Assembly (NCBI GenBank): GCA_041623895.1
Contig: JBFJVZ010000467.1
Span: forward strand, 1-5,352
DNA: 5,352 bases
Direction: 5' to 3'
From: JBFJVZ01 sp041623895
Lineage (GTDB): Bacteria > Planctomycetota > Planctomycetia > Pirellulales > Pirellulaceae
Part shown: one piece after another, positions 1 through 5,352 of the stretch
Layout of the letters: the number at the start of each line of letters is the position of its first letter
How positions within the stretch are numbered: the first letter of the stretch is position 1
Program-made: the position numbers and the translations under genes
The notes under the pieces: generated by a model
The model's database searches: none
The model's input: the letters and a program-made list of their open reading frames with translations, nothing else
What the model was told of the DNA's origin: nothing

Positions 1-2
1 GG

Positions 3-560
3 ATTTTCGATCCCGTTAATGAGGCGAGCATCACCACCGTATTCTCGATGCTTAACCTGTTGATCTCGGCGATACTGCTGTTCGTGATTTATCTGAATCG
101 ACGAAAGCTCCAGGTTTCCGGGGCAATGTATTGGCTGATTCTGAGCCTGATCTTTCTTGGACTGTCAATTGACGAAGTAGCACAACTGCACGAACGGGGC
201 GGCAACCTGATCACTGACAAGGGCAGTTCTATCGTTGATTTTGGCGAGCATTTCAATCCCGATTTCATCTTTACCGGATCGTTCGCTGCGGTCGTTTTTG
301 TCGCATTTGTTCCTTTCTTGCGGCAGCTCGATCGACGTACGTTGGTTTTGTTCCTTGTGGCGGGCGGTATGTTCGTTTCGGGCGCTGTGCTACTCGAAAT
401 CGTGGAGCTCTTTATGTTGCAGCAGAACATTGCCACGGAGGGAGATTCGCTCCTCATGGTACGTTCGATTGTGGAAGAAGCCCTGGAAATGTATGCCGTC
501 GCGCTCTTCAACGTTACGCTTCTTGGGTTGGTGCCCCAACGACACATCATATTACGATGA
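3..560 (+). CDS. Multi-pass inner-membrane protein of unknown function (3' part; gene begins before the window)
   Basis: The frame is open to the left edge. An ATG at 48 exists, but the 15 codons before it (FDPVNEASITTVFS) read as real protein, so the gene most likely starts outside the window and 48 is an internal Met. Numbered from that Met, hydrophobic segments lie at about 1-16, 28-42, 73-91, 98-118 and 148-162, giving about five membrane helices. Polar conserved-looking stretches are SIDEVAQLHE (40-49) at the end of the second helix and VEEALEMYA (142-150) before the last. Acidic residues plus His at membrane borders recall a widespread but uncharacterised bacterial membrane-protein group with an L/S-x-DE-x-x-x-x-HE signature; that comparison is from memory. 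The stop at 558-560 lies 52 bp before the Gfo/Idh/MocA gene, so co-transcription is likely. Function is unknown. A role in surface-polymer synthesis or export would fit the neighbours but is only inferred. Confidence 0.8.
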   Translation: MFDPVNEASITTVFSMLNLLISAILLFVIYLNRRKLQVSGAMYWLILSLIFLGLSIDEVAQLHERGGNLITDKGSSIVDFGEHFNPDFIFTGSFAAVVFVAFVPFLRQLDRRTLVLFLVAGGMFVSGAVLLEIVELFMLQQNIATEGDSLLMVRSIVEEALEMYAVALFNVTLLGLVPQRHIILR

Positions 561-582
561 TGCAGACTTGTTTTCGATTGCC

Positions 583-598
583 CAGAATTCACAGAATT
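583..598. repeat. Short direct repeat CAGAATT x2 in the gap before the oxidoreductase gene
   Basis: CAGAATT occurs at 583-589 and again at 592-598, separated by two bases. It lies about 15 bp upstream of the ATG at 613, where a ribosome site would be expected, yet no clear purine-rich Shine-Dalgarno is present there. It could be a small operator half-site pair or chance. Nothing else in the 52-bp gap is recognisable. Confidence 0.25.
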
Positions 599-612
599 GA
601 ACAGCCAATATT

Positions 613-1680
613 ATGAAGATTGGTATCATTGGCTGCGGCGGAATTGCTCGCACGCACGCTAAGACACTCCAGAAGAATGTGGGCGATTGCACCCTGGTCT
701 TTTGCGATCGCAACGAATCCAGGGCTGATGATCTGGCGAATACGTTCTCCGGCCGCGCTGTCTACAACAATGCAGAAGCCCTGTTGCAGCAGGAACGGCC
801 GGATGCCGTCCACATCCTGACTCAGCTCGCCAGCCACAATGCCCTGATTCGATCCGCGCTCCAGGCAGGCGCACACGTTTATGTGGAAAAACCTGTTACC
901 GAGACCCCCGGGGAATTTCGAGAGCTCTTGTCCCTTGCCGAAACCAGCGGAAAACTGCTCTGCGCAGGCTATAGCACGCTGGGAATTCCGGTTGTTCAAA
1001 AGGCAAAGCGTCTGATCAAGTCCGGGAAATTTGGACGGCTTGTTACCGTCCACTGTGATTTCAACTGGACCGCGTCTGGCAATTCCATTCCCTACGGCAG
1101 TCCGGATCATTGGGCGTATTCGTTGCCGGGAGGCATCCTGCAAAACATCATTGATCATCCCATGAGTGTGGTGGTCGACTTTATGGAAAATGTTACCAGT
1201 CACAACATGTTGTTCTGTCGACGAAATGAGCTGCCGAACCAGTGCCCGGACATCATTCATGTTGGCTTAAGAAACAGCGACCAAATTGGCTCATTGACTG
1301 TTTCCTTTGGTCATGGAAACACTCACGCGCAAGCCCAGTTTTGCCTTGAAGCCGGCACAATCATTGTCGATCTCCGGAGGCAACTGATTGGTTACGCCGC
1401 TGGTTCGGGGGCAGAGAATCTGTATCGCAAAACAGTATCGGGAGTTAAGCTAGGCTGGGCGCTGGGCCGAGGGTCATTGGGAAATGTTGCGAAACGGATG
1501 AGCGGTAGCCTGCAACGGGATCCCGGAATCACAGGATTGGTCAACAATTTCTATTCTGCCATCGACGGAAGACAGGACTTGATCGTAAGCAACTCGACTG
1601 CCACCCGGATCATTGCCACTCTGGAACACATCTGGGGCTCATTGGCAACCAGCGACGGTCGTCAGGTTCAGTGCGGTTGA
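613..1680 (+). CDS. Gfo/Idh/MocA family NAD(P)-dependent oxidoreductase
   Basis: The 355-residue protein is a typical length for this family of cytosolic sugar and inositol dehydrogenases, which oxidise or reduce sugar hydroxyls with NAD(P). The N-terminal Rossmann domain (about 1-120) starts at once with GIIGCGGIA (4-12), which supports the ATG at 613. The second strand ends in CDR (31-33), consistent with dinucleotide ribose recognition. The family EKP motif is at 92-94, with Lys93 the expected catalytic/cofactor-contacting lysine. The C-terminal alpha/beta substrate domain (about 125-355) has LPGGILQNIIDHP (171-183). His182 matches the conserved active-site His, while the usual Asp four residues after the Gly pair is Asn178, as I recall for a subgroup found near polysaccharide genes. 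No good Shine-Dalgarno precedes the start. The gene sits 52 bp after the membrane protein and 48 bp before the GMC oxidoreductase, probably in one operon. The family is certain; the substrate is not determinable. Confidence 0.93.
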   Translation: MKIGIIGCGGIARTHAKTLQKNVGDCTLVFCDRNESRADDLANTFSGRAVYNNAEALLQQERPDAVHILTQLASHNALIRSALQAGAHVYVEKPVTETPGEFRELLSLAETSGKLLCAGYSTLGIPVVQKAKRLIKSGKFGRLVTVHCDFNWTASGNSIPYGSPDHWAYSLPGGILQNIIDHPMSVVVDFMENVTSHNMLFCRRNELPNQCPDIIHVGLRNSDQIGSLTVSFGHGNTHAQAQFCLEAGTIIVDLRRQLIGYAAGSGAENLYRKTVSGVKLGWALGRGSLGNVAKRMSGSLQRDPGITGLVNNFYSAIDGRQDLIVSNSTATRIIATLEHIWGSLATSDGRQVQCG

Positions 1681-1728
1681 ATGCCAGGAACTGCGTCGAT
1701 GACCGGCCGCTTGGTTGGGGAGAACTAG
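1681..1728 (+). other. 15-codon minicistron filling the gap between the two oxidoreductase genes
   Basis: The stop of the Gfo/Idh/MocA gene is followed directly by an ATG (TGAATG at 1678-1683). It opens a 15-codon frame (MPGTASMTGRLVGEN) that ends with TAG at 1726-1728, immediately before the TTG start of the GMC gene and in the same frame. It could act as a coupling leader that delivers ribosomes to the next start, or be chance. The peptide resembles nothing I know and the GMC protein does not need it, because its FAD-binding strand begins just after the TTG. Confidence 0.2.
1717..1723 (+). promoter_or_regulatory. Ribosome binding site deciding the TTG start of the GMC oxidoreductase
   Basis: GGGGAGA at 1717-1723 is a Shine-Dalgarno-like purine run five bases before the TTG at 1729. 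An in-frame TAG at 1726-1728 rules out any longer N-terminus in this frame. The next in-frame ATG lies beyond the FAD-binding glycine motif, so TTG is the only sensible start. Confidence 0.6.
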
Positions 1729-3258
1729 TTGAAACAGTTGGAAGCTGACGTTTGCGTGATCGGATCGGGCGTTGCTGGCGCAATCGTTGCCGGGGAATGC
1801 ATCCGGGCAGGTCGTAGTGTGCTGATGCTGGAGGCCGGCAGGCGTGTCAGCGGACGTGCCCTGTTACTGAGATTCGCCGAAATGCTGATTCGGGACTACC
1901 GAATACCAAGGATGAGTCTGTGGCACCGCAAATCGCGGTACAACAAAACAGACTACAGCTCCACCGGCAATCGTACCTACCGTTTGCCCGGACTCGCGGT
2001 GGTGGCTCGCGGTGGCTCGACACTGGGTTGGAGCGGGGACGCGTATCGACTCCGCCCGGAGGATTTCAGGCTCAACAGCTTGACGGGCCAGGGTCTGGAT
2101 TGGCCGCTCAGTTACGACACGCTGGAACCCTGGTACACCAAGGCCGAGCAGATTCTTCGCGTATCGGGCGATCAGTCCGATCAGGGGCATCCGCCAAGAA
2201 GCGAGCCTTTCCCACAACCCGCGAGAGCTTTTCATACTCGTGACAGGCAATTCCTGGACTTTCTTGCGGAGCAGGGATGGCCTGGCATGCATCATAACTT
2301 CTCCTTGGCGGCGGACGGCGGCGCATTTGCTGCGGACGAACTGCTCGACCAATTGGAAACGAACTCAAATTTCAGAATACTGACGCAGTGCGTTGCCAAA
2401 CGGATTCTGTGCTCTTCCAGGCAACGTGCCAACGCTGTGGAATTTTACGACTTTGCCAATCAACGTCAGTTGACATCGGGTTTCCAGACCGTAGTGGTGT
2501 GCTGCGGCGGTATTGAAACGCCAAATCTTTTACACAATTCGGCCAACAACTGGTGGCCCGATGGCTTGGGTAATCACAGCGGTCACCTGGGACGCCATCT
2601 CATTTCTCATTCGGGCATCGCACTTGGCGGAAGACCTCGAGGTTTCCGTTGGCGCAATGGGCCGATTGCACCGACAGCCTCCACGCGGCAATTCGACACG
2701 GAAGGGATGCAGGCCTCGGGAAAATACATCCTGATTTGGAGGCCTGCGCCGACGGGGTACATATTTGTCAACGCCATGTTGGAACAGTTTCCAAATGAAC
2801 ATAACTGCGTGACGCCGGGAACGGGAAAGACCCGGTTTGGCACTCAAGCTCCCACGATTGCCTATAACGATGATGAAAGACAGCAGACGAAAATAAGTGC
2901 CGTTGAAAAGCAACTTGAGGCTTTCGCGGAGCAAATGGCACTTGATGTTTCCGTTCGGAGACACTTCGTACATGCGCATCCCATGTGTACGTCGCGGATG
3001 AGTGAACAGGAAGGCGATGGTGTAATTGATGCGAATTTGCGAGTTCATACGATGGACAATGTTCACGTATGTAGTAGTGCCGGTTTTTCGACCGGGGGTG
3101 CCGCTAATCCAACGGTAACAATCGCAGCGCTGGCAGGTCGGCTGGGGGCGTATCTGGGACGGCATAAGACGTTTACAAATGGACAACACATTGACGTCAC
3201 CCGGTCACCGCAAAACGCAATGTTGCACCGTCCCACCCGTACGGAAGATGGACAATGA
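1729..3258 (+). CDS. GMC family FAD-dependent oxidoreductase
   Basis: The 509-residue flavoprotein belongs to the glucose-methanol-choline family, which oxidises alcohol groups of sugars, sterols or small alcohols. The N-terminal FAD-binding fold shows VIGSGVAGA (10-18) and Glu35 at the end of the second strand (LMLEAG). GGSTLGWSGDAYRLRPEDF (95-113) and DWPLSYDTLEPWYTKAE (124-140) match the FAD-covering and substrate regions of the pyranose-oxidase/gluconate-dehydrogenase-like branch. CCGGIETPNLL (258-268) is the second family signature. The C-terminal domain has HAHPMCTSRM (415-424) and NPTVTIAALAGRLG (460-473); His417 and Asn460 are the expected catalytic pair. The Gly of the usual H-x-x-G-T motif is Cys420 here, and the Gly after RM is Ser425. 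About 30 hydrophilic residues follow the domain. No signal peptide or Tat motif is visible, so the protein is probably cytosolic or peripheral. It starts with TTG and lies 48 bp after the Gfo/Idh/MocA gene. Its stop overlaps the next ATG (ATGA). The substrate is unknown; a glycan-related sugar is plausible from context. Confidence 0.93.
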   Translation: MKQLEADVCVIGSGVAGAIVAGECIRAGRSVLMLEAGRRVSGRALLLRFAEMLIRDYRIPRMSLWHRKSRYNKTDYSSTGNRTYRLPGLAVVARGGSTLGWSGDAYRLRPEDFRLNSLTGQGLDWPLSYDTLEPWYTKAEQILRVSGDQSDQGHPPRSEPFPQPARAFHTRDRQFLDFLAEQGWPGMHHNFSLAADGGAFAADELLDQLETNSNFRILTQCVAKRILCSSRQRANAVEFYDFANQRQLTSGFQTVVVCCGGIETPNLLHNSANNWWPDGLGNHSGHLGRHLISHSGIALGGRPRGFRWRNGPIAPTASTRQFDTEGMQASGKYILIWRPAPTGYIFVNAMLEQFPNEHNCVTPGTGKTRFGTQAPTIAYNDDERQQTKISAVEKQLEAFAEQMALDVSVRRHFVHAHPMCTSRMSEQEGDGVIDANLRVHTMDNVHVCSSAGFSTGGAANPTVTIAALAGRLGAYLGRHKTFTNGQHIDVTRSPQNAMLHRPTRTEDGQ

Positions 3259-3540
3259 AAACGTGTTTCGCCTTACTCATACCTTTGACGCGAAAACTTT
3301 TTCAAACACAATTTTCCGAACTCGTCGATCATTGGTCGCACATTTGACAAGATCCGGTACTCCTCGTTGAAAACCGAAGAACAACCCGTGACCGTCCGGA
3401 ATGTCGAAGATGATGCCAGTCAGCAGGGCAAGCTGCATGTGATCAGGATCAGAATCCCGGAACTCGAAAACAGCCGGTTTTCGATTCTTCGCTTCATTGA
3501 CGTCTCTGACAATTTGTACTGGGTGCCGTTTGGCTGGTAA
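3255..3540 (+). pseudogene. Frameshifted small gene, translationally coupled to the GMC gene; unknown function
   Basis: An ATG at 3255 overlaps the GMC stop (ATGA at 3255-3258) and follows a GGAAG purine run at 3243-3247, a typical coupled start. The frame encodes MKTCFALLIPLTRKLFQTQF and ten more residues, then stops at TGA 3345-3347. The next forward frame is open from 3289 to TAA at 3538-3540. Removing one T from the TTT at 3343-3345 joins the two parts as ...DHWSHIDKIRYSSLKT..., a 94-residue product ending in LYWVPFGW. In the second part about two thirds of codons end in G or C. The competing - strand frame uses the same triplets reversed and has only about half G/C in its third positions, so the + reading looks more gene-like. 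The joined protein has a mildly hydrophobic N-terminus and a polar, strand-rich-looking remainder. I recognise no family. It may be a real pseudogene, a programmed frameshift or a sequencing error; a chance open stretch is not excluded. Confidence 0.45.
3464..3484. other. Perfect 8-bp stem with 5-base loop between the convergent genes
   Basis: TCGAAAAC (3464-3471) pairs exactly with GTTTTCGA (3477-3484) around the loop AGCCG. It sits in the convergence zone of the + and - transcription units. No T-run follows on either strand, so it is not a classical intrinsic terminator. It also falls inside the frameshifted small gene, so it may be a by-product of coding sequence. Confidence 0.3.
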
Positions 3541-3543
3541 CCA

Positions 3544-3560
3544 AATTGCAATTGTTTTTT
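3544..3560 (+). terminator. Weak candidate terminator after the + strand operon
   Basis: The palindrome AATTGCAATT (3544-3553) is followed by G and six Ts (3555-3560), just after the TAA at 3538-3540. The stem is short and AT-rich, so it would be weak if it works at all. A second small palindrome, TTTGCGTTCGCAAA (3558-3571), overlaps the T-run. The position at the end of the + genes is the main argument. Confidence 0.3.
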
Positions 3561-3578
3561 GCGTTCGCAAACTTGAGC

Positions 3579-4001
3579 TCACGTTGATCTTGGAGCAATC
3601 CAGCAAGACTGGTGCTTTGTCATGCCGATGTGCGGATAGTAGGATTCGGCTTGAGGAGCGGAAAGCAAGACTAGCGTCGTGGAAAGCCCGGACGCTTGAT
3701 GAGTACGACGAATCAATTCTTTGCCGATGCCCTGCTGCTGGAACTGAACATCAACAGCGAGATCCGAAAGGTAAGTGCAAAAAGCAAAATCGGTGATTGC
3801 CCGTGAGACGCCGATCAACTCAGCTTCCGAACGCGCGGTGACGATCACGTCGGCATGTTCAAGCATTGCCTTGATTGTCGCCGGTTCATCCACCGGGCGC
3901 CGTTCCGCGAGCTTCGAGCGGCGGAGTACATCAACGAATTCGTCAGGCGTTAGGTCAGTTTCCAGCTGATAACTCACTGGGCTCGAAAAATCTCGTTTCA
4001 T
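3579..4001 (-). CDS. GNAT family N-acetyltransferase
   Basis: A 140-residue single-domain GNAT enzyme, which moves an acetyl group from acetyl-CoA to an amine. From the ATG at 4001 (MKRDFSSPVSY), the N-terminal helices span about 18-52, followed by strands VIVTAR (52-57) and ELIGVSRAIT (61-70). The acetyl-CoA binding motif A is YLSDLAVDVQFQQQGIGKEL (77-96), with the Q-x-x-G-x-G pyrophosphate loop at 88-93. The C-terminal motif APQAESYYPHIGMTKH (115-130) has the Tyr-Tyr pair often seen near the active site. A TTG at 4022 would add seven residues (MDELGPS), but the ATG at 4001 has a GGG run six bases upstream and gives the usual GNAT start. The gene lies 76 bp downstream of the 316-residue gene on the same strand and is probably co-transcribed. 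The acceptor substrate (small molecule, peptide or protein) cannot be told. Confidence 0.88.
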   Translation of the reverse strand: MKRDFSSPVSYQLETDLTPDEFVDVLRRSKLAERRPVDEPATIKAMLEHADVIVTARSEAELIGVSRAITDFAFCTYLSDLAVDVQFQQQGIGKELIRRTHQASGLSTTLVLLSAPQAESYYPHIGMTKHQSCWIAPRST

Positions 4002-4077
4002 GCTCGGCCCTAATTCATCCAAGTGATCGACAGTTGCGGCACGGTAGCAGTCGACACCCAGAGCAGATAAGGAGGCG

Positions 4078-5028
4078 TCAAGCCATCAAGTACAGAAACG
4101 CGTTCTCTGCCTGCTTCTTTGTCGCTTCATCCTCAATGAATCGCCTGAGCGTGTAAAAGCCATACAGCGTCTTGATTCGGTGCGTTAGCCGGGCTTCGTC
4201 TCGCTTCAGCATGCCCGTCCAATAGACTGGTTCCCGAGGATCGTGATCGGCTTTCTTAACGGCGCCAAGTTCGCTTGCGACATCAGGCAGTGTTCGCCAC
4301 AGCCGGATGTGTTGATGATGCGCCGGCAATCCCTGCTTGGCGACTTCCTTATAACCCAACCGATCAAGCTCTGTGATCGCTGCGGCGTGGTTGATGATGT
4401 GCCACAAACTGCCAAACCCCTGCCTTTTGATCGGCGCGGTCTCAATCAATTCGCTAATCGTCACGTCCACCATCTCGTTGATTGACTGATATGCTGGAAA
4501 GTCGTTGTCGGCGGTCAATTGCACTTGATGCCCGCTTAGCCAGCCTTTTTCTTTGCCGTAGTAGCCACGACCGGGTGGAACATTGTTGAAGCCTTCGGTC
4601 AGTTTGCGAATCCCGGTAACGATCTGCGGTGTGGCGTACTCCTGGTGATCCAGCAGGGCACGAACGGCGATCGAAGCGAAGATGATGTTGTGTCCCGACT
4701 GTTTCAAAGAGCCCACGTTTTTCTGCAATGCATTGACGATGGATCCGACGGAATCGGGCGCCGGCTGTTCCTTGGGGAACGGCTCAAACAATTCGGTCGG
4801 TGTCACGCCGGCTTTCTTGGCGTTGAACCAAAACCCCTCTTCACCGGCGATCACACGTTCCAGTTCACCTTCGACGCCCCGGAAGACTTGATCAGGCAAA
4901 TCGCTTTGGTCTTCGCCATAGAAGTAACCAGCGGCGACGGCGGCACCCAGATGTCCGGCCATGGTTCCGGCCCGATGAGCACGGGCGAGTCCACAGATGC
5001 CTTTGTAGAGATAATCGAAATCAATCAT
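4078..5028 (-). CDS. Conserved-looking protein of unknown function, 316 residues
   Basis: The reading frame is intact from the ATG at 5028 (MIDFDYLYKG) to TGA at 4078-4080, with a weak GAAGA run just upstream of the start. I do not recognise a family. The protein looks soluble and largely alpha-helical, with no signal peptide or membrane helix. It is unusually rich in His and aromatic residues: H18, H26, H113, H128, H167, H210, H214, the cluster HHQH at 237-240, H262 and H283. Notable stretches are GLARAHRAGTMAGHLGAAVA (13-32), GRGYYGKEKGWLSGHQ (153-168) and LWHIINHAAAITELDRLGY (208-226). Several are paired His and Gly, as in an active site or metal site inside a helical barrel. Helical-barrel cyclase or questin-oxidase-like enzymes are possible comparisons, but only as guesses. 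It precedes the GNAT gene and probably leads that transcription unit; the 5' region to 5352 would hold the promoter. Confidence 0.85.
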   Translation of the reverse strand: MIDFDYLYKGICGLARAHRAGTMAGHLGAAVAAGYFYGEDQSDLPDQVFRGVEGELERVIAGEEGFWFNAKKAGVTPTELFEPFPKEQPAPDSVGSIVNALQKNVGSLKQSGHNIIFASIAVRALLDHQEYATPQIVTGIRKLTEGFNNVPPGRGYYGKEKGWLSGHQVQLTADNDFPAYQSINEMVDVTISELIETAPIKRQGFGSLWHIINHAAAITELDRLGYKEVAKQGLPAHHQHIRLWRTLPDVASELGAVKKADHDPREPVYWTGMLKRDEARLTHRIKTLYGFYTLRRFIEDEATKKQAENAFLYLMA

Positions 5029-5157
5029 GATTCTTCAGGTGCGGGGTGTTGTTGGGGACTGACGGGAGAATTCAAGGTTCGATGGCTCGTCATCTTAAGT
5101 CGTCCGCATCGCCTGCACGGACAATTCGCACTTGAATGGGTGGGTGTCGTGACGGGC

Positions 5158-5173
5158 AAACGGCAACCCGTTT
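5158..5173. repeat. Small perfect hairpin, 6-bp stem and 4-base loop
   Basis: AAACGG (5158-5163) and CCGTTT (5168-5173) pair around CAAC. It lies 130 bp upstream of the - strand gene start. It might be a terminator remnant of a neighbouring unit, an operator or a repeat unit; no T-run follows on either strand. Confidence 0.35.
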
Positions 5174-5208
5174 CTATCCTAGCCGGAGAGCGCCAGTCTT
5201 ATCAGCCG

Positions 5209-5226
5209 CCGTGCGTTAGCGCTCGG
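5209..5226. repeat. Near-palindromic 18-mer around GCGTTAGCGC, planctomycete-type repeat
   Basis: CCGTGCGTTAGCGCTCGG matches its own reverse complement at 14 of 18 positions. Similar strings (GCTAACGCACGGCGGCT when read on the - strand) are, from memory, scattered through intergenic regions of Rhodopirellula-like planctomycetes. A genome-wide count would settle this. It is used here as the main hint of the host group. Confidence 0.45.
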
Positions 5227-5310
5227 TCATTGCAGCAAAAAAGGACCGAACCGTGGGCTAAGGAGAGCGTCCCGCTTAGATGTAGTCCTAGCTCAACAAT
5301 CACGAAGAAG

Positions 5311-5352
5311 AACCGCAGAGCGGTGGCAGCGTATAGCCTGGGGTGAACCAAC
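5311..5352. repeat. Left arm of a larger intergenic repeat, cut by the window end
   Basis: ACCGC (5312-5316) and GCGGT (5320-5324) form a 5-bp hairpin. They are followed by GGCAGCGTATAGCCTGGGG and GAACCAAC to the edge. The string resembles intergenic repeats I recall from planctomycete genomes, where a matching right arm follows and forms a long imperfect palindrome. Only the left side is visible, so the full unit cannot be confirmed here. Confidence 0.4.

Larger units (their letters stand above)
5029..5352. other. Non-coding tail: upstream region of the - strand unit plus inverted repeats
   Basis: No reading frame here looks like protein on either strand. The long + frame crossing from 4645 is the shadow of the 316-residue gene and merely continues open. 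The part nearest 5028 should carry the promoter and leader of the - strand genes, but I found no convincing -35/-10 pair. From about 5150 rightwards the region is dense in short inverted repeats, listed separately. Confidence 0.6.

Noticed and set aside
589..1260. 223-residue frame on the - strand inside the Gfo/Idh/MocA gene
   Set aside because: Antisense to the well-supported Rossmann and EKP motifs; no recognisable domain.
2530..3189. 219-residue frame on the - strand inside the GMC gene
   Set aside because: It is the antisense shadow of a gene with unmistakable GMC motifs, and its composition (many Arg, Cys and Thr, no recognisable fold) is typical of a shadow.
3248..3370. Alternative start ATG at 3248 giving a 40-residue + frame
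   Set aside because: It ends at 3370 with no continuation, while the ATG at 3255 has the stop-start overlap, better upstream spacing and a frame that can be joined to the coding-like stretch downstream.
3277..3606. 109-residue frame on the - strand between the convergent genes
   Set aside because: It overlaps the end of the GNAT gene by 28 bases, matches no family I know (the stretch with DIPDGHG looked briefly like a glyoxalase-type motif but lacks the rest), and its third-position G/C is only about half, lower than the + strand reading of the same triplets.
4002..4022. Longer GNAT protein from TTG at 4022
   Set aside because: The seven extra residues add nothing to the fold, while the ATG at 4001 has a purine run at suitable spacing and gives the normal GNAT length.
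4069..4075. Perfect AAGGAGG on the + strand
   Set aside because: It looks like an ideal Shine-Dalgarno site, but no start codon with a plausible frame follows within range, and it lies in the gap between two - strand genes.
4645..5346. 233-residue frame on the + strand
   Set aside because: It lies antisense to the N-terminal half of the clean 316-residue gene and its translation has no domain-like pattern. The extension past 5028 reads through repeat-like non-coding sequence.
1..5352. CRISPR array, tRNA, rRNA, insertion sequence or toxin-antitoxin pair
   Set aside because: I looked on both strands for regularly spaced repeats, tRNA-like arms, transposase motifs and small paired genes and saw none that hold up.

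Overview
The window is about 53-55% GC by eye and carries ordinary metabolic and hypothetical genes. I see no rRNA, tRNA, CRISPR array, transposase or phage gene. The likeliest source is a planctomycete (Rhodopirellula/Pirellulaceae-like). This rests on the short palindromic motifs in the right-hand intergenic tail (around 5205-5226 and 5311-5352), which resemble dispersed repeats I remember from that group, and on weak or missing Shine-Dalgarno sites. It is inference, not proof.

Left part, + strand (1-3540). The 3' part of a multi-pass membrane protein runs in from the left edge. It is followed by a Gfo/Idh/MocA-family NAD(P)-dependent oxidoreductase (613-1680) and a GMC-family FAD oxidoreductase (1729-3258, TTG start). 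The genes share a strand and are separated by only about 50 bp, so they probably form one operon. An NAD(P)-sugar oxidoreductase beside a flavin alcohol/sugar oxidoreductase and a membrane protein suggests modification of a sugar or surface glycan, but the substrate cannot be read from sequence.

The GMC stop codon overlaps a new ATG (ATGA at 3255-3258). The frame it opens is cut off after 30 codons, but removing a single T near 3343-3345 would join it to a second open stretch and give a 94-residue protein ending at 3540. I read this as a small, translationally coupled fourth gene that is frameshifted, either really or by sequence error. It is the most interesting feature here.

Right part, - strand (5028 to 3579). 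A 316-residue protein of unknown function (4078-5028) is followed 76 bp later by a small GNAT acetyltransferase (3579-4001). These two genes converge on the + operon. Weak hairpins and a T-run near 3464-3560 lie at the convergence point.

The last 324 bases (5029-5352) hold no convincing gene. They contain the upstream region of the - strand pair and several small inverted repeats, the last of which runs off the window.
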